DNA of 64,000 nt from Rossellomorea aquimaris TF-12 (lineage in GTDB: Bacteria > Bacillota > Bacilli > Bacillales > Bacillaceae_B), in NCBI RefSeq assembly GCF_001648555.1, contig NZ_LQXM01000027.1, positions 1 through 64,000 on the forward strand. Reading direction: 5' to 3'. The position numbers and the translations under genes were made by a program. The notes under the pieces are model-generated. The model saw only the letters and a list, made by a program, of their open reading frames with translations, did no database searches and was not told the origin of the DNA. This document shows positions 37,031 through 46,917 of this stretch, one piece after another (the stretch's first letter is position 1; each line of letters begins with the position of its first letter).

Positions 37031-38320
37031 TTAGATAATTAATAACCATATATAAAGCCCAACTAATGTAATGAATAATGTTGGGATGGTCAGTATGATG
37101 CCCGTCTTAAAATATGTTCCCCAAGAAATTTTTACTCCTTTTAGAGAAAGTACGTGTAGCCAAAGTAAGGTAGCAAGGGAACCAATAGGTGTGATCTTTG
37201 GACCTAAATCAGAACCAATAACATTCGCATATATTAGAGCTTCTCGGGTTACCCCGGTCGTACTTGTATCTGCGATAGCTAGGGCATCGATCATGACTGT
37301 CGGCATATTATTCATAATTGACGAAAGAATGGCTGCAATAAAACCCATTCCCACTGTCGCGGTAAATAATCCATGATCAGCTGTCACTTGAATGACATCA
37401 GCCAGGACATTTGTTAATCCTACATTACGCAATCCATAAACAACAACGTACATTCCAATGGAGAAAAAGACGATGGCCCAGGGAGCACCTTTGATAACTG
37501 TTTTTGTATTTACAGCTGCACTTCTTCTTGCCATAAACAAGAAGAAAATGGAGACAATGCCTGCAATAATGGAAACAGGCAAGCCGATAAACTCACTTGC
37601 AAAATAACCTACTAGCAGAACCGCCAGGACAACCCATGATAGTCGAAACATTTTTTGATCTTGGATAGCATCAACAGGTCTTTTTAATTGTGATACGTCA
37701 TAATTCTTCGGAATACTTTTTCGGAAGAATAGATACAGAACCAATATACTTGCACCTAGTGAGAAGAGGTTTGGAACGATCATTCTTGAAGCAAATTCAA
37801 CAAAGCCGATTCCGAAAAAATCTGCTGAAACGATATTCACAAGATTACTTACAACTAAAGGGAGTGACGTAGTATCAGCTATAAACCCACTAGCAATAAT
37901 AAATGGAAAGATAAGTTTCTCACTAAAGTTAAGGTTTCGAACCATCGCTAAGACAATCGGGGTTAAAATAAGGGCCGCTCCATCGTTTGCAAATAAAGCA
38001 GCAACGATGGCACCGAGAATGGATACGTAGATAAACATTCGTACCCCACTTCCTTTTGCAGCCTTCGCCATATGTAGCGCTGCCCACTCGAAAAAACCAA
38101 TTTCATCTAAAATAAGAGAAATAATGATGATTGCAATAAATGCCAGGGTGGCGTTCCAAACGATGGATGTCACGTCAATGACATCGTTAAAATCAACAAC
38201 TCCAGCGAGGAGTGCTAAAGCCGCTCCTCCACATGCTGACCAGCCAATTGAAAGGCCCTTTGGTTGCCAAATTACTAAAATAAGAGTGATAAGAAAAATC
38301 ACGGATGCTAAAATCGTCAT
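37031..38320 (-). CDS. arsB: Arsenite efflux pump ArsB
   Basis: 429-residue, about 12-helix antiporter of the ArsB/NhaD superfamily, not the Acr3 type. Seen: [45 protein letters not shown] and [31 protein letters not shown]. It exports arsenite or antimonite driven by the proton gradient. Located between arsR and arsC; GGAGG precedes the start. No ArsA, so it works without an ATPase. Confidence 0.95.
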   Translation of the reverse strand: MTILASVIFLITLILVIWQPKGLSIGWSACGGAALALLAGVVDFNDVIDVTSIVWNATLAFIAIIIISLILDEIGFFEWAALHMAKAAKGSGVRMFIYVSILGAIVAALFANDGAALILTPIVLAMVRNLNFSEKLIFPFIIASGFIADTTSLPLVVSNLVNIVSADFFGIGFVEFASRMIVPNLFSLGASILVLYLFFRKSIPKNYDVSQLKRPVDAIQDQKMFRLSWVVLAVLLVGYFASEFIGLPVSIIAGIVSIFFLFMARRSAAVNTKTVIKGAPWAIVFFSIGMYVVVYGLRNVGLTNVLADVIQVTADHGLFTATVGMGFIAAILSSIMNNMPTVMIDALAIADTSTTGVTREALIYANVIGSDLGPKITPIGSLATLLWLHVLSLKGVKISWGTYFKTGIILTIPTLFITLVGLYIWLLII

Positions 38321-38340
38321 CTTTACACTTAAACCTCCAA

Positions 38341-38685
38341 TTAATCACATGAGATGCGTAATCCTTTTTCTTTTAATTCTTCTAATTTAAAATCTTGGTT
38401 GGGAAGATGATGTAGAAGACTTTGAACCATTGGAAAATAATCACTTTCTCGATTAAGGGAATAGATAATCCACTGTCCTCTTCGTTTTTCCCGAATAACT
38501 CCAGCATCTTTCAATTTACGAACGTGTTGACTAATAGCTGGCTGGCTAGCTTTAAAAATCTCAACAAACTCACAGACACAACAATCATTCGTGTCTAATA
38601 TTTTCATCATAGTTAAACGAGTTTTATCTCCTAATAGCTTTAAAATTATTGCACATTTATCTATTTCCAGGGTAGTTCCTTCCAT
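38341..38685 (-). CDS. arsR: Arsenic-responsive repressor ArsR
   Basis: 114-residue winged-helix regulator of the SmtB/ArsR family. [14 protein letters not shown], then [14 protein letters not shown] with C35, C36 and C38 at the arsenite-sensing helix, and [34 protein letters not shown] as helix-turn-helix and wing. A longer frame opens at 38706; the start at 38685 follows AGGAGGTG. First gene of the operon; an AT-rich promoter with likely operator is directly upstream. Confidence 0.95.
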   Translation of the reverse strand: MEGTTLEIDKCAIILKLLGDKTRLTMMKILDTNDCCVCEFVEIFKASQPAISQHVRKLKDAGVIREKRRGQWIIYSLNRESDYFPMVQSLLHHLPNQDFKLEELKEKGLRISCD

Positions 38686-38715
38686 AAATGCACCTCCTAA
38701 ACTCATCCGGATATT

Positions 38716-38744
38716 AATATATAATAATTCACTTATATATTCAA
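38716..38744 (-). promoter_or_regulatory. ars operon promoter and putative ArsR site
   Basis: Minus strand TTGAAT (38739-38744), 17-base spacer, TATATT (38716-38721). The spacer holds ATATAAGTGAATTATTA, rich in ATTCA/TGAAT repeats that resemble ArsR sites of Firmicutes. Confidence 0.6.
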
Positions 38745-38758
38745 TGGTAATTTACAAG

Positions 38759-38837
38759 ATGGTGAAGGGACATCCTTCGCTTCAGGGTCTGAGCACGAAT
38801 GTATTTGGGAAGTAGTCAACGCGCTTCCCCTCACCAT
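38759..38837. repeat. Inverted-repeat-flanked intergenic segment B
   Basis: ATGGTGAAGGGA at 38759-38770 and TCCCCTCACCAT at 38826-38837 are inverted with one mismatch. The TCCCCTCACCAT end is shared with segment A at 20303-20394. Confidence 0.5.
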
Positions 38838-38856
38838 TTAGACTATACATAATCCA

Positions 38857-38888
38857 ATAAAAAAACGACCTGATCAGGTCGTTTTTAA
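38857..38888. terminator. Terminator after the 25-residue micro-ORF
   Basis: Perfect palindrome AAAAACGACCT-GATC-AGGTCGTTTTT with A/T-rich flanks; functional in both directions. Confidence 0.88.
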
Positions 38889-38895
38889 AAATTCA

Positions 38896-38973
38896 CTATT
38901 CTACACTGACTTCCGCTGAAATAATTAAACCAATAACAGATGTTATGATTACTCCCATTACCATTGAAAACAT
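38896..38973 (-). CDS. Micro-ORF 1, 25-residue hydrophobic peptide
   Basis: MFSMVMGVIITSVIGLIISA and EVSVE: one transmembrane helix with an acidic tail. Preceded by GGGAGAGTGATTAGG and ended by a terminator eight bases after its stop. I recognise no family; small size, single helix and tight terminator recall membrane micropeptides or type I toxins, but there is no antisense RNA or homologue to support that. A palindrome AATAAGT-GAACA-ACTTATT lies at 39058-39076 upstream. Confidence 0.45.
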   Translation of the reverse strand: MFSMVMGVIITSVIGLIISAEVSVE

Positions 38974-39057
38974 CCTAATCACTCTCCCTTATTAGTAGCA
39001 ATTTAATTCGCTCTTCTTACTATTAATGTATCATGATTAAGGTGAAATTCCCGGGCA

Positions 39058-39076
39058 ATAAGTGAACAACTTATTA
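39058..39076. promoter_or_regulatory. Palindrome upstream of micro-ORF 1
   Basis: AATAAGT-GAACA-ACTTATT, perfect seven-bp arms, 85 bases upstream of the ORF start. Possible operator; no regulator assigned. Confidence 0.4.
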
Positions 39077-39181
39077 CTAAAGATTGACAGAAATGTGAAT
39101 GAAGCTTTCTTTATTAAATAAAGTTAATTTACAAAAAGGATCAATACCTCGATGTCTGGTACATCTTAAAATGAATAACAA

Positions 39182-39207
39182 AAAGATGCCAACGAATTGG
39201 CATCTCC
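39182..39207 (-). terminator. Terminator of the yrzI micro-operon
   Basis: AGATGCCAA-CGAA-TTGGCATCT (39184-39205), with TTTTTG following on the minus strand. Confidence 0.85.
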
Positions 39208-39216
39208 TTGTACTTA

Positions 39217-39279
39217 CTATTCTTTTACACTTCTTCGTTTTCGAAAGAATGCAGTCCAAATAACAATATTTAAAAACAT
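39217..39279 (-). CDS. Micro-ORF 2, 20-residue basic peptide, YrzI-like start
   Basis: MFLNIVIWTAFFRKRRSVKE. The MxLNI...F(R/K)K(R/K) pattern resembles the first part of the YrzI-family protein just upstream, so it may be a shortened paralogue. AGGTGA lies about five bases before the ATG and a terminator starts 10 bases after the stop. Expression is not proven. Confidence 0.45.
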   Translation of the reverse strand: MFLNIVIWTAFFRKRRSVKE

Positions 39280-39303
39280 ACTTTCACCTACTTTTTCGAT
39301 TCG

Positions 39304-39363
39304 TTAGGCTGTGTCCTTCTCAATCCATAGCGCATTCAGTCTCTTCTCTTGTAAATAAATCAT
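39304..39363 (-). CDS. Micro-ORF 3, 19-residue peptide
   Basis: MIYLQEKRLNALWIEKDTA, charged, no membrane helix. GGAGAGGAGA is nine bases before its ATG; a second overlapping ATG at 39370 in another frame gives a 16-residue product. It lies between the YrzI gene and micro-ORF 2. No family recognised; the weakest of the cluster. Confidence 0.3.
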   Translation of the reverse strand: MIYLQEKRLNALWIEKDTA

Positions 39364-39394
39364 TTTTCATTCTCCTCTCCATAAATTATTAGAA

Positions 39395-39538
39395 TTAAAA
39401 AATTTGAGACATTTTCGTATATTGCTTGGATTTTGTTTCTTCAAATCGCTGTGAAACATTTTCAAAATGTGTAGCTTCATCAAATGTTTCTTGTTTCTTT
39501 TTAAATGTAACGGTTATAAACAATAGATTTAGTGTCAT
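39395..39538 (-). CDS. yrzI: YrzI family small protein
   Basis: 47 residues: MTLNLLFITVTFKKKQETFD, then EATHFENVSQRFEETKSKQY and TKMSQIF. The MTLN(I/L)FF(L)T(I/V)T start and short amphipathic tail match YrzI (probable Bacillus sporulation protein family). GGGGTGAT precedes the start. Own promoter, downstream of two terminators. Role unknown. Confidence 0.85.
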   Translation of the reverse strand: MTLNLLFITVTFKKKQETFDEATHFENVSQRFEETKSKQYTKMSQIF

Positions 39539-39565
39539 ACATATCACCCCTTTCAAAGCTTACTA

Positions 39566-39594
39566 ATCATAAAACGATATAGAAGCTAAAACAA
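39566..39594 (-). promoter_or_regulatory. Sigma-A-like promoter for the yrzI micro-operon
   Basis: Minus strand TTGTTT (39589-39594), 17-base spacer, TATGAT (39566-39571), placed right after the preceding terminator. Confidence 0.65.
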
Positions 39595-39601
39595 AATAAA
39601 A

Positions 39602-39628
39602 AGCCACAAAGAAAGGCTCCTTGTGGCA
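39602..39628 (-). terminator. Second of two tandem terminators after micro-ORF 4
   Basis: GCCACAAAG / CTTTGTGGC-type stem (39603-39627, small internal mismatch) followed on the minus strand by TTTTTATTTTG. Confidence 0.8.
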
Positions 39629-39666
39629 CAAAAAAGCCACAGGAAAGTCATCCTCCCTGTGGCTAT
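39629..39666 (-). terminator. First of two tandem terminators after micro-ORF 4
   Basis: AGCCACAGG / CCTGTGGCT stem with TTTTTTG tail on the minus strand. It shares the GCCACA arm with the next terminator, suggesting duplication. Confidence 0.88.
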
Positions 39667-39684
39667 CATTTAAATAAAATTAAA

Positions 39685-39765
39685 TTAAGCGAAAAACATC
39701 CCACAAGTGGTCGAATGAATCGTACTATATAAAATTGTTTTCTTTTTATCAATTAAAATAAACAT
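39685..39765 (-). CDS. Micro-ORF 4, 26-residue peptide
   Basis: MFILIDKKKTILYSTIHSTT and CGMFFA. Strong AAGGAGGTCG site nine bases upstream, a near-consensus promoter 44 bases further up and two terminators after it: a complete single-gene transcription unit. Sequence unlike known families I can name; a short coding RNA or small regulatory RNA are alternatives. Confidence 0.55.
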   Translation of the reverse strand: MFILIDKKKTILYSTIHSTTCGMFFA

Positions 39766-39808
39766 GTTATTCGACCTCCTTTAATGTGAATTTTTTCTTA
39801 CATTGGTT

Positions 39809-39837
39809 AGTATATCCAATTATAGATTAGAAGTAAA
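39809..39837 (-). promoter_or_regulatory. Sigma-A promoter of micro-ORF 4
   Basis: Minus strand TTTACT (39832-39837), 17-base spacer, TATACT (39809-39814). Confidence 0.75.
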
Positions 39838-39873
39838 CCTATTTCGTGATATTTTTTTCTACAATTTCCCACA

Positions 39874-39919
39874 AAACAAAAAAGTCAGAATCTCAATGAG
39901 ATCCTGACTTTTTTGTTTC
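39874..39919 (-). terminator. Terminator of the yrrT-mtnN-mccAB-yrhC operon
   Basis: AAAAAAGTCAGAATCTCA / TGAGATCCTGACTTTTTT, one mismatch, directly after the yrhC stop. Confidence 0.93.
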
Positions 39920-40162
39920 TTATTCGTCTGCTGAATGAAGCTCTTTTTTATATTTTATTGCTTTCGTGAAAAATACAAGTGAGAAACCCAGTAAGACGAC
40001 GGTACCTGTCATGAGTGTAACCGTTTTGCTAGAAGTAACAGTTTCAGACGGGATGATGACACCAAGGTACATAAATACACTAAGTGCCAGTAGCGTAAAG
40101 CCAAATCGTTTAAAATCATTTATTTTTTGTTGAATTGTTTTTTTATTTGTAATGTTCCCCAA
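39920..40162 (-). CDS. yrhC: YrhC family membrane protein
   Basis: 80 residues with two transmembrane helices (FTLLALSVFMYLGVIIP and TLMTGTVVLLGFSLVFFTKAI) and basic/acidic tails. Matches YrhC by size, the DFKRFGFTLLALSVFMYLG region and position after mccB in B. subtilis. Function unknown; its operon suggests a link to cysteine/homocysteine metabolism. Confidence 0.88.
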   Translation of the reverse strand: MGNITNKKTIQQKINDFKRFGFTLLALSVFMYLGVIIPSETVTSSKTVTLMTGTVVLLGFSLVFFTKAIKYKKELHSADE

Positions 40163-40274
40163 ACTTCATCACCTACTTTAGAACTAGTAAACTCTCATTC
40201 TATGGTAACATATTCAGATCATCATCCTACCATGTAATTGATGCCAGTTCTTCCAGTAGCTAATTGATTATTTA

Positions 40275-42337
<2,063 letters not shown>

Positions 42338-42474
42338 CTATTTATTCCCCTTTAAAAAAGACTAACCTACACATCTTCTCTTTCTTCTACAGGATTTATT
42401 GAGGTGGTTCACCGCAGTAAGTGTAGAAAGTAATAGGAAAATGCTTGGGTCAGCCTCTCTATTTTACAATTCTG

Positions 42475-43167
42475 TTAAACAGACTCAACAATGCTCATAA
42501 CCATTTTGGCTGAATGGAGCGCTGCTTTTTCTAAATATTGTTCAAAGGAAACATCTGATTCCTTCCCGGCAATATCAGAAAGAGAACGAATAACAACAAA
42601 TGGAACTCCAAATTGATGAGCAACTTGGGCAATAGCCGCTGCTTCCATTTCAACAGCTTGTAAGTCAACGAATTTATCTCGAATAGCTTCTACACGAAGT
42701 GGGTCATTCATAAAGGAATCGCCTGTTGCAATTAAGCCAGACACCACCTGTACGTCTCCTAATTCCTTCACACTGTCAATAGCTACCTGCTTCAGCTTTT
42801 CATCTGCTACAAATGCTGCAGGAAGTTGAGGGACTTGACCGTATTCGTATCCAAAAGCTGTTACATCCACATCATGGTGCCTTACCTCTGTAGAAATGAC
42901 CACATCCCCTACATTTAATGAAGGATCGAAACCTCCAGCTGACCCAGTGTTGATGATATGATCAGGTTTAAAATGCTGTAACAATACAGCTGTAGACATT
43001 GCTGCATTAACCTTACCAATTCCTGAACGGAGTAAGACGACTTCTTTTTCTTTTAGTATTCCAGTTGTATATTCACAGCCTGCGATTGTTTCTACTGTTG
43101 GGTTAGAAATATTTTCTCTTAATAGGGCTACTTCTTCTTCCATTGCTCCAATGATGGCGATTTTCAT
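42475..43167 (-). CDS. mtnN: 5'-methylthioadenosine/S-adenosylhomocysteine nucleosidase
   Basis: 230 residues. [20 protein letters not shown], the catalytic region [40 protein letters not shown] (substrate glutamates) and [15 protein letters not shown] with the aspartate acid. It removes adenine from MTA and SAH, giving S-ribosylhomocysteine for LuxS and then homocysteine. Between yrrT and mccA. Confidence 0.97.
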   Translation of the reverse strand: MKIAIIGAMEEEVALLRENISNPTVETIAGCEYTTGILKEKEVVLLRSGIGKVNAAMSTAVLLQHFKPDHIINTGSAGGFDPSLNVGDVVISTEVRHHDVDVTAFGYEYGQVPQLPAAFVADEKLKQVAIDSVKELGDVQVVSGLIATGDSFMNDPLRVEAIRDKFVDLQAVEMEAAAIAQVAHQFGVPFVVIRSLSDIAGKESDVSFEQYLEKAALHSAKMVMSIVESV

Positions 43168-43182
43168 TACTAAAACCTCTTT

Positions 43183-43821
43183 CTACTGTTTAGTCGCCTC
43201 CATGATCCAAACAAAGCTATTTACTTGCTGAAACTCAACGGTAAAACCATGAGAAGTTAATAAGTCTCTCAATACATCTAACGTAGTATAATATTCTCGT
43301 TTTAAGTCTTCCGCTAAATTTTGAAATCCTTGTTTATTGGCTTGGGATATGGCGGCTTGATAATGCTGATTTGATTCAAACATCGTGTCAGCAAATACTA
43401 TTTTACCACCTTGTGATAGTAGCTTTCCATATATGCTAAAAGCTTTTCCTTTTTCTTCATCAGTTAAGTGATGGAAAGCATAAGAGCTTACAATCGAATC
43501 CACACTGCCCTCTAGATTAAAATCTAAAAAATCTCCATCAAAAAACGTCACTTGTTTCCCAAGCTTCTGCATTCCAATTGCTCTCATTTCCGGTGAAGGT
43601 TCATATGGAAGGACTTCTAATTGGGCTTCTACTAATTTTTGTGTAAGATTCCCAGTACCCGGTCCAAATTCAACCACTCGACCACTCGATCTTTTTACCA
43701 CCTCATCAAGAATGTTGTCATAATGTTGAAATACTGCTTTATATTCAATATCTTTCCCTGTCACTGTATCATCGTAAGAATCTGCCCAATCCTGAAACAA
43801 ATCCAAAAACTCTCGACCCAT
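43183..43821 (-). CDS. yrrT: SAM-dependent methyltransferase YrrT
   Basis: 212 residues. MGREFLDLFQDWADSYDDTV, SAM motif I VVEFGPGTGNLTQKLVE and SIVSSYAFHHLTDEEKGKAFS. Length and operon position match B. subtilis YrrT; substrate unknown. First gene of the sulfur-salvage operon; TGAGGTG precedes the start and a dyad sits in the promoter region. Confidence 0.94.
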   Translation of the reverse strand: MGREFLDLFQDWADSYDDTVTGKDIEYKAVFQHYDNILDEVVKRSSGRVVEFGPGTGNLTQKLVEAQLEVLPYEPSPEMRAIGMQKLGKQVTFFDGDFLDFNLEGSVDSIVSSYAFHHLTDEEKGKAFSIYGKLLSQGGKIVFADTMFESNQHYQAAISQANKQGFQNLAEDLKREYYTTLDVLRDLLTSHGFTVEFQQVNSFVWIMEATKQ

Positions 43822-43846
43822 TGATAAGCACCTCAGTATATTTTAA

Positions 43847-43865
43847 GTTTATAATTCCTATAAAC
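43847..43865. promoter_or_regulatory. Dyad upstream of yrrT, candidate CymR site
   Basis: GTTTATA-GGAAT-TATAAAC on the minus strand, perfect seven-bp arms, containing the ATAGGAATT core reported for the cysteine repressor CymR. In B. subtilis CymR controls this operon. The assignment is from memory of the consensus. Confidence 0.55.
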
Positions 43866-43996
43866 ATACTATGAATTAAAAATTAAACTGTTATTAAATT
43901 ATCACACTCTTTCTTTTTATTCAACAAATAATATTTGTAAAATGTGATTTTTGACCTTAAAATATTAGCTATCAAGCATTTCTCAGGAGGATTACA

Positions 43997-44203
43997 TTGA
44001 ATATTTCATTTGATTTAATTGAAGATAAAGTAGAATTTTTTGAAGCTGAAAGTTTAAAAACACTTGAAAAAAAAGTAGATGAACAAATACAACACAATAA
44101 AGCGATTATGTTAAGCGTTCACAGCGTGAATCACGGAGTAGCCATCGATGAAAATGGGCGGAGACTGTACAGTGCAGTCGTTCATTTTAAGGTGAAGAAA
44201 TAA
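43997..44203 (+). CDS. yrzA: DUF2536 family protein YrzA
   Basis: 68 residues: MNISFDLIEDKVEFFEAESL then LEKKVDEQIQHNKAIMLSVH and a short beta-rich end RRLYSAVVHFKVKK, close to B. subtilis YrzA. Starts at TTG (43997) with AGGAGG six bases upstream. Cytoplasmic, function unknown. Between yrrT and yrrS as expected. Confidence 0.9.
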   Translation: MNISFDLIEDKVEFFEAESLKTLEKKVDEQIQHNKAIMLSVHSVNHGVAIDENGRRLYSAVVHFKVKK

Positions 44204-44248
44204 TTCTTTATACATTGTTGAGAAAAGAGCTTTACGAAAACAAAATTA

Positions 44249-44291
44249 AAAAGCTCCCTTAAGGCGTGAATTCAACGCTTTAAGGGAGCCA
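44249..44291. terminator. Bidirectional terminator between yrzA and yrrS
   Basis: AGCTCCCTTAAGGCG / CGCTTTAAGGGAGC with TGAATTCAA loop, between converging genes. One bulged mismatch in the stem. Confidence 0.88.
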
Positions 44292-44298
44292 ACTTATA

Positions 44299-45012
44299 TT
44301 AATCTTTATCATTTTCAACTAGTTCTTGAACTTTTGTCGGTTTCCAGCCTTCGCCATCAACCCATTGTAAATGAACTCTGTATACCTGTGATTGATCCTT
44401 GGAAGTAATCGTTCCCAGGGATTTTTGAGGTCCACCATTCCCTTCGATATACCAGACAGTCATATTATCCTCTGAAATCCCTGTAGCATAGGACATAGCT
44501 TTGATTTTTTCTTGCCAGTCAACAGATCCTGTATCATACGAGGAAACGTGTTCTCCTGTTTGATCTGTTCCTACTGGTTTCCAATCAGGATGGACAATGT
44601 TTTTCTTAACATTCGGTTCATCACTTTCTTCAACCTGAACTTTATTTTCATCTTCTGATTCTAAAGCAACTGTTTCTTTTTTCTCTTCTGACGTTTCATC
44701 CTCTTTCTTTGTATCTTCCGTTGATGATTCATCAGTGGATTCAGACTCTGAATCTTCTTCCTTCATATCAACAGACTTTTCTTCTTTCTTTTCATTATCT
44801 TCTTTTTTGGCAGATTCGCTATTTTCTTCTGCATTTTTTGTATCTTTATCAGGACTCACAGAAGTTGCTTTCTCATCTCCTGAAGTATTCCCCATAATAA
44901 TTGAACCACCCACTACCACAATGAGTAACACTACCACTGCAATCAGGATGTTTAAAATTTTATTTGTATTTTTCTTTGATCGCTTATCTAATCGAGACTT
45001 ATATTTCGCCAT
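44299..45012 (-). CDS. yrrS: YrrS, DUF1510 membrane-anchored protein
   Basis: 237 residues. Basic N-terminus, one membrane helix (ILNILIAVVVLLIVVVGGSIIM), then an acidic low-complexity linker (repeated E/K/S/D, residues about 45-130), and a C-terminal domain HPDWKPVGTDQTGEHVSSYD...TVWYIEGNGGPQKSLGTITS with extracellular topology. Follows pbpI as in B. subtilis, where both are expressed in the forespore. Function unknown; a cell-wall role is inferred. Confidence 0.9.
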   Translation of the reverse strand: MAKYKSRLDKRSKKNTNKILNILIAVVVLLIVVVGGSIIMGNTSGDEKATSVSPDKDTKNAEENSESAKKEDNEKKEEKSVDMKEEDSESESTDESSTEDTKKEDETSEEKKETVALESEDENKVQVEESDEPNVKKNIVHPDWKPVGTDQTGEHVSSYDTGSVDWQEKIKAMSYATGISEDNMTVWYIEGNGGPQKSLGTITSKDQSQVYRVHLQWVDGEGWKPTKVQELVENDKD

Positions 45013-45126
45013 TCGTTTCCCTCCCTATTATCCTAAACATTTTAACATGACAGAGGGAAAAGAATAAAGGAAAACATCATATAGGCTAAGTTGGTATACG
45101 CCATTATTAGAAGTAAGAGTATGGAA

Positions 45127-46887
45127 CTATTCGTTCTCAATATTGTATATGGCATCCACACTATCTTGATAAATTGGATAAATACCACCTTCATACTCCA
45201 AAACATCCATATTCACAGCAACAAGGGCATATTTGGGATTATCAAACGGAAAATAGCCAGCAAACCATTTATTGTATAATTTATATTTATCTTCTTTTAT
45301 TTGATACTTGTGCTTGCCTGTCTCAGCCGTACCGGTTTTCCCTGCAATTGGGTAAGCCGCAGTTTGCAAATATTGAGCTGTCCCTTCAGGTGAATTTACA
45401 ACCCCTCTTAAATATTGTTGTAGTTTCATTGCTGTATATGGAGTAATGGTTTCCCCACCTATATTCTTCTGAGGAAATGAAAACATCTCCGTTCCATTTT
45501 GATACTCAACAGCTGATACCGCACTCACTTGATACTTATCTCCTCCTCTTGCAATGGTTGCCATCATATTGGCAACTCCTAAAGGGGTTACTCTTACTTC
45601 ATATTGCCCTATACCCGTTTGGGAGATGTAGTTAGGGTCACTCCTTCCTACTTCAGAAGAAAATATTCTTCCCTCACTCACTTGTAATTGCGGGAAATTT
45701 TCATAATGGAAAACATCTCCGTTCCATGATATATCTCCTAATAAGCCAAGCTTTTTTGCGTAGTTTTCTAGGGCATGGCTATCTTTTTCCACCAGCTCAT
45801 TTGCCAAATCTGCAAAGGTTCGATTGCAGCTCACTGCAAGGCTTGTCTTAATATTTATATTTCCATGTGGTTTTTCAGCCATGCTTCCATAGATATCCTC
45901 ATCACAAGGAAACAAGCGACTTTCGTCAACAATCCCTTCATCCATAGCTGCCGCTGCTACAACGGTTTTAAAGACAGAACCGGGAATTAGGGCTTTGAGC
46001 ATAAAGTTAGTTGCTCCTGCATTGAAAGGGTCACTACTGCTCATTTTAGGTCTTGATACGCTGGCTACTATTTCATTTTTTTCAATGTCCAGTAGTAATA
46101 ATCCACCCTTATTTATATCGTAGGTGTCAGCAACCGATTCTAAAGCTAATTGAATTTCTCCATCAATGGTGGTCTTTACATTAAGTGGGTAAAAAGGATT
46201 TGCTTGTGCTAAATATTTAACATCCACTCCAAACAAGGGTCCCCCCATATTATCTACATGATAAATGAGCTTGGCCTGTTCTTCTGCTACTAACCATTCA
46301 TCAAAGCTTTCTTGTAGACCTGAAACACCAATTTTCTGATTGTACCCCTTTACTTTATCAGGGTATCGTTTATGAAATACTTCAGCATTTTCACCCGTAA
46401 TACCAATTAACTGTGAAGCTATTACTTGTTCATTCTTAAATTTCTTTGATAGAGCGAATACCCCCTGAATTTCAAGTCCGTTAATCGCCTCCATTTGATT
46501 CTCAGACAGCTCAACGGCTGACTTGCCTCCCAAAACAATAGGTCCTTTTGACTCCTCTACGCTCGTTCGGATAAATTCAGGACTGATATTCAGGACGCTT
46601 GCCACTTTCTCCACTGGCCAATTCATTTTTTTGAGAAAAGGAAATAGTACTAAAACATTTTTTTCAGTATACGTAAGGGGTACACCATTTCGATCTAAAA
46701 ATTCGCCTCTTCCTTCATCAATGATTAACTGTTGAGTTCGTTGAATGACACTTTCTTCAAGAAGATTTATTTTATGCTTTGAAAAGGATTCGGTTTGAAA
46801 CAATTGCAGCTGCATTAATCTAGCACAATAGAGTGAAAAGCACAGGAGTAAAACAAGGCTGAGGGTATAGACCCTTTTTCGCTTCAT
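45127..46887 (-). CDS. pbpI: Class B penicillin-binding protein PbpI (YrrR)
   Basis: 586 residues. N-terminal membrane anchor, PBP dimerisation domain (IDEGRGEFLDRNGVPL), and transpeptidase with SVFK (S304, K307), SCN in LAVSCNRTFADL and KTG in AGKTGTAETG. Cross-links peptidoglycan, likely in spores. The longer frame begins with GTG at 46896; ATG at 46887 is preferred because GAGGTG lies seven bases upstream. A perfect hairpin overlaps that ribosome binding site. Confidence 0.94.
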   Translation of the reverse strand: MKRKRVYTLSLVLLLCFSLYCARLMQLQLFQTESFSKHKINLLEESVIQRTQQLIIDEGRGEFLDRNGVPLTYTEKNVLVLFPFLKKMNWPVEKVASVLNISPEFIRTSVEESKGPIVLGGKSAVELSENQMEAINGLEIQGVFALSKKFKNEQVIASQLIGITGENAEVFHKRYPDKVKGYNQKIGVSGLQESFDEWLVAEEQAKLIYHVDNMGGPLFGVDVKYLAQANPFYPLNVKTTIDGEIQLALESVADTYDINKGGLLLLDIEKNEIVASVSRPKMSSSDPFNAGATNFMLKALIPGSVFKTVVAAAAMDEGIVDESRLFPCDEDIYGSMAEKPHGNINIKTSLAVSCNRTFADLANELVEKDSHALENYAKKLGLLGDISWNGDVFHYENFPQLQVSEGRIFSSEVGRSDPNYISQTGIGQYEVRVTPLGVANMMATIARGGDKYQVSAVSAVEYQNGTEMFSFPQKNIGGETITPYTAMKLQQYLRGVVNSPEGTAQYLQTAAYPIAGKTGTAETGKHKYQIKEDKYKLYNKWFAGYFPFDNPKYALVAVNMDVLEYEGGIYPIYQDSVDAIYNIENE

Positions 46888-46896
46888 AATTGTCAC

Positions 46897-46917
46897 CTCG
46901 TCAACATTGTTGACGAG
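46897..46917 (-). promoter_or_regulatory. Hairpin covering the pbpI ribosome binding site
   Basis: CTCGTCAAC-AAT-GTTGACGAG on the minus strand, perfect nine-bp stem. The 3' arm ends in GAG of GAGGTG, so the Shine-Dalgarno would be partly paired. Confidence 0.7.

Noticed and set aside
38896-38973. Type I toxin-antitoxin system for micro-ORF 1
   Set aside because: A hydrophobic peptide with terminator fits superficially, but there is no convergent or antisense promoter and no similarity to TxpA/BsrG-type toxins.
39077-39259. 60-codon minus-strand frame in the micro-ORF region
   Set aside because: Runs across the terminator at 39182-39207 and lacks a ribosome binding site; it is out of frame with micro-ORF 2, which has both signals.
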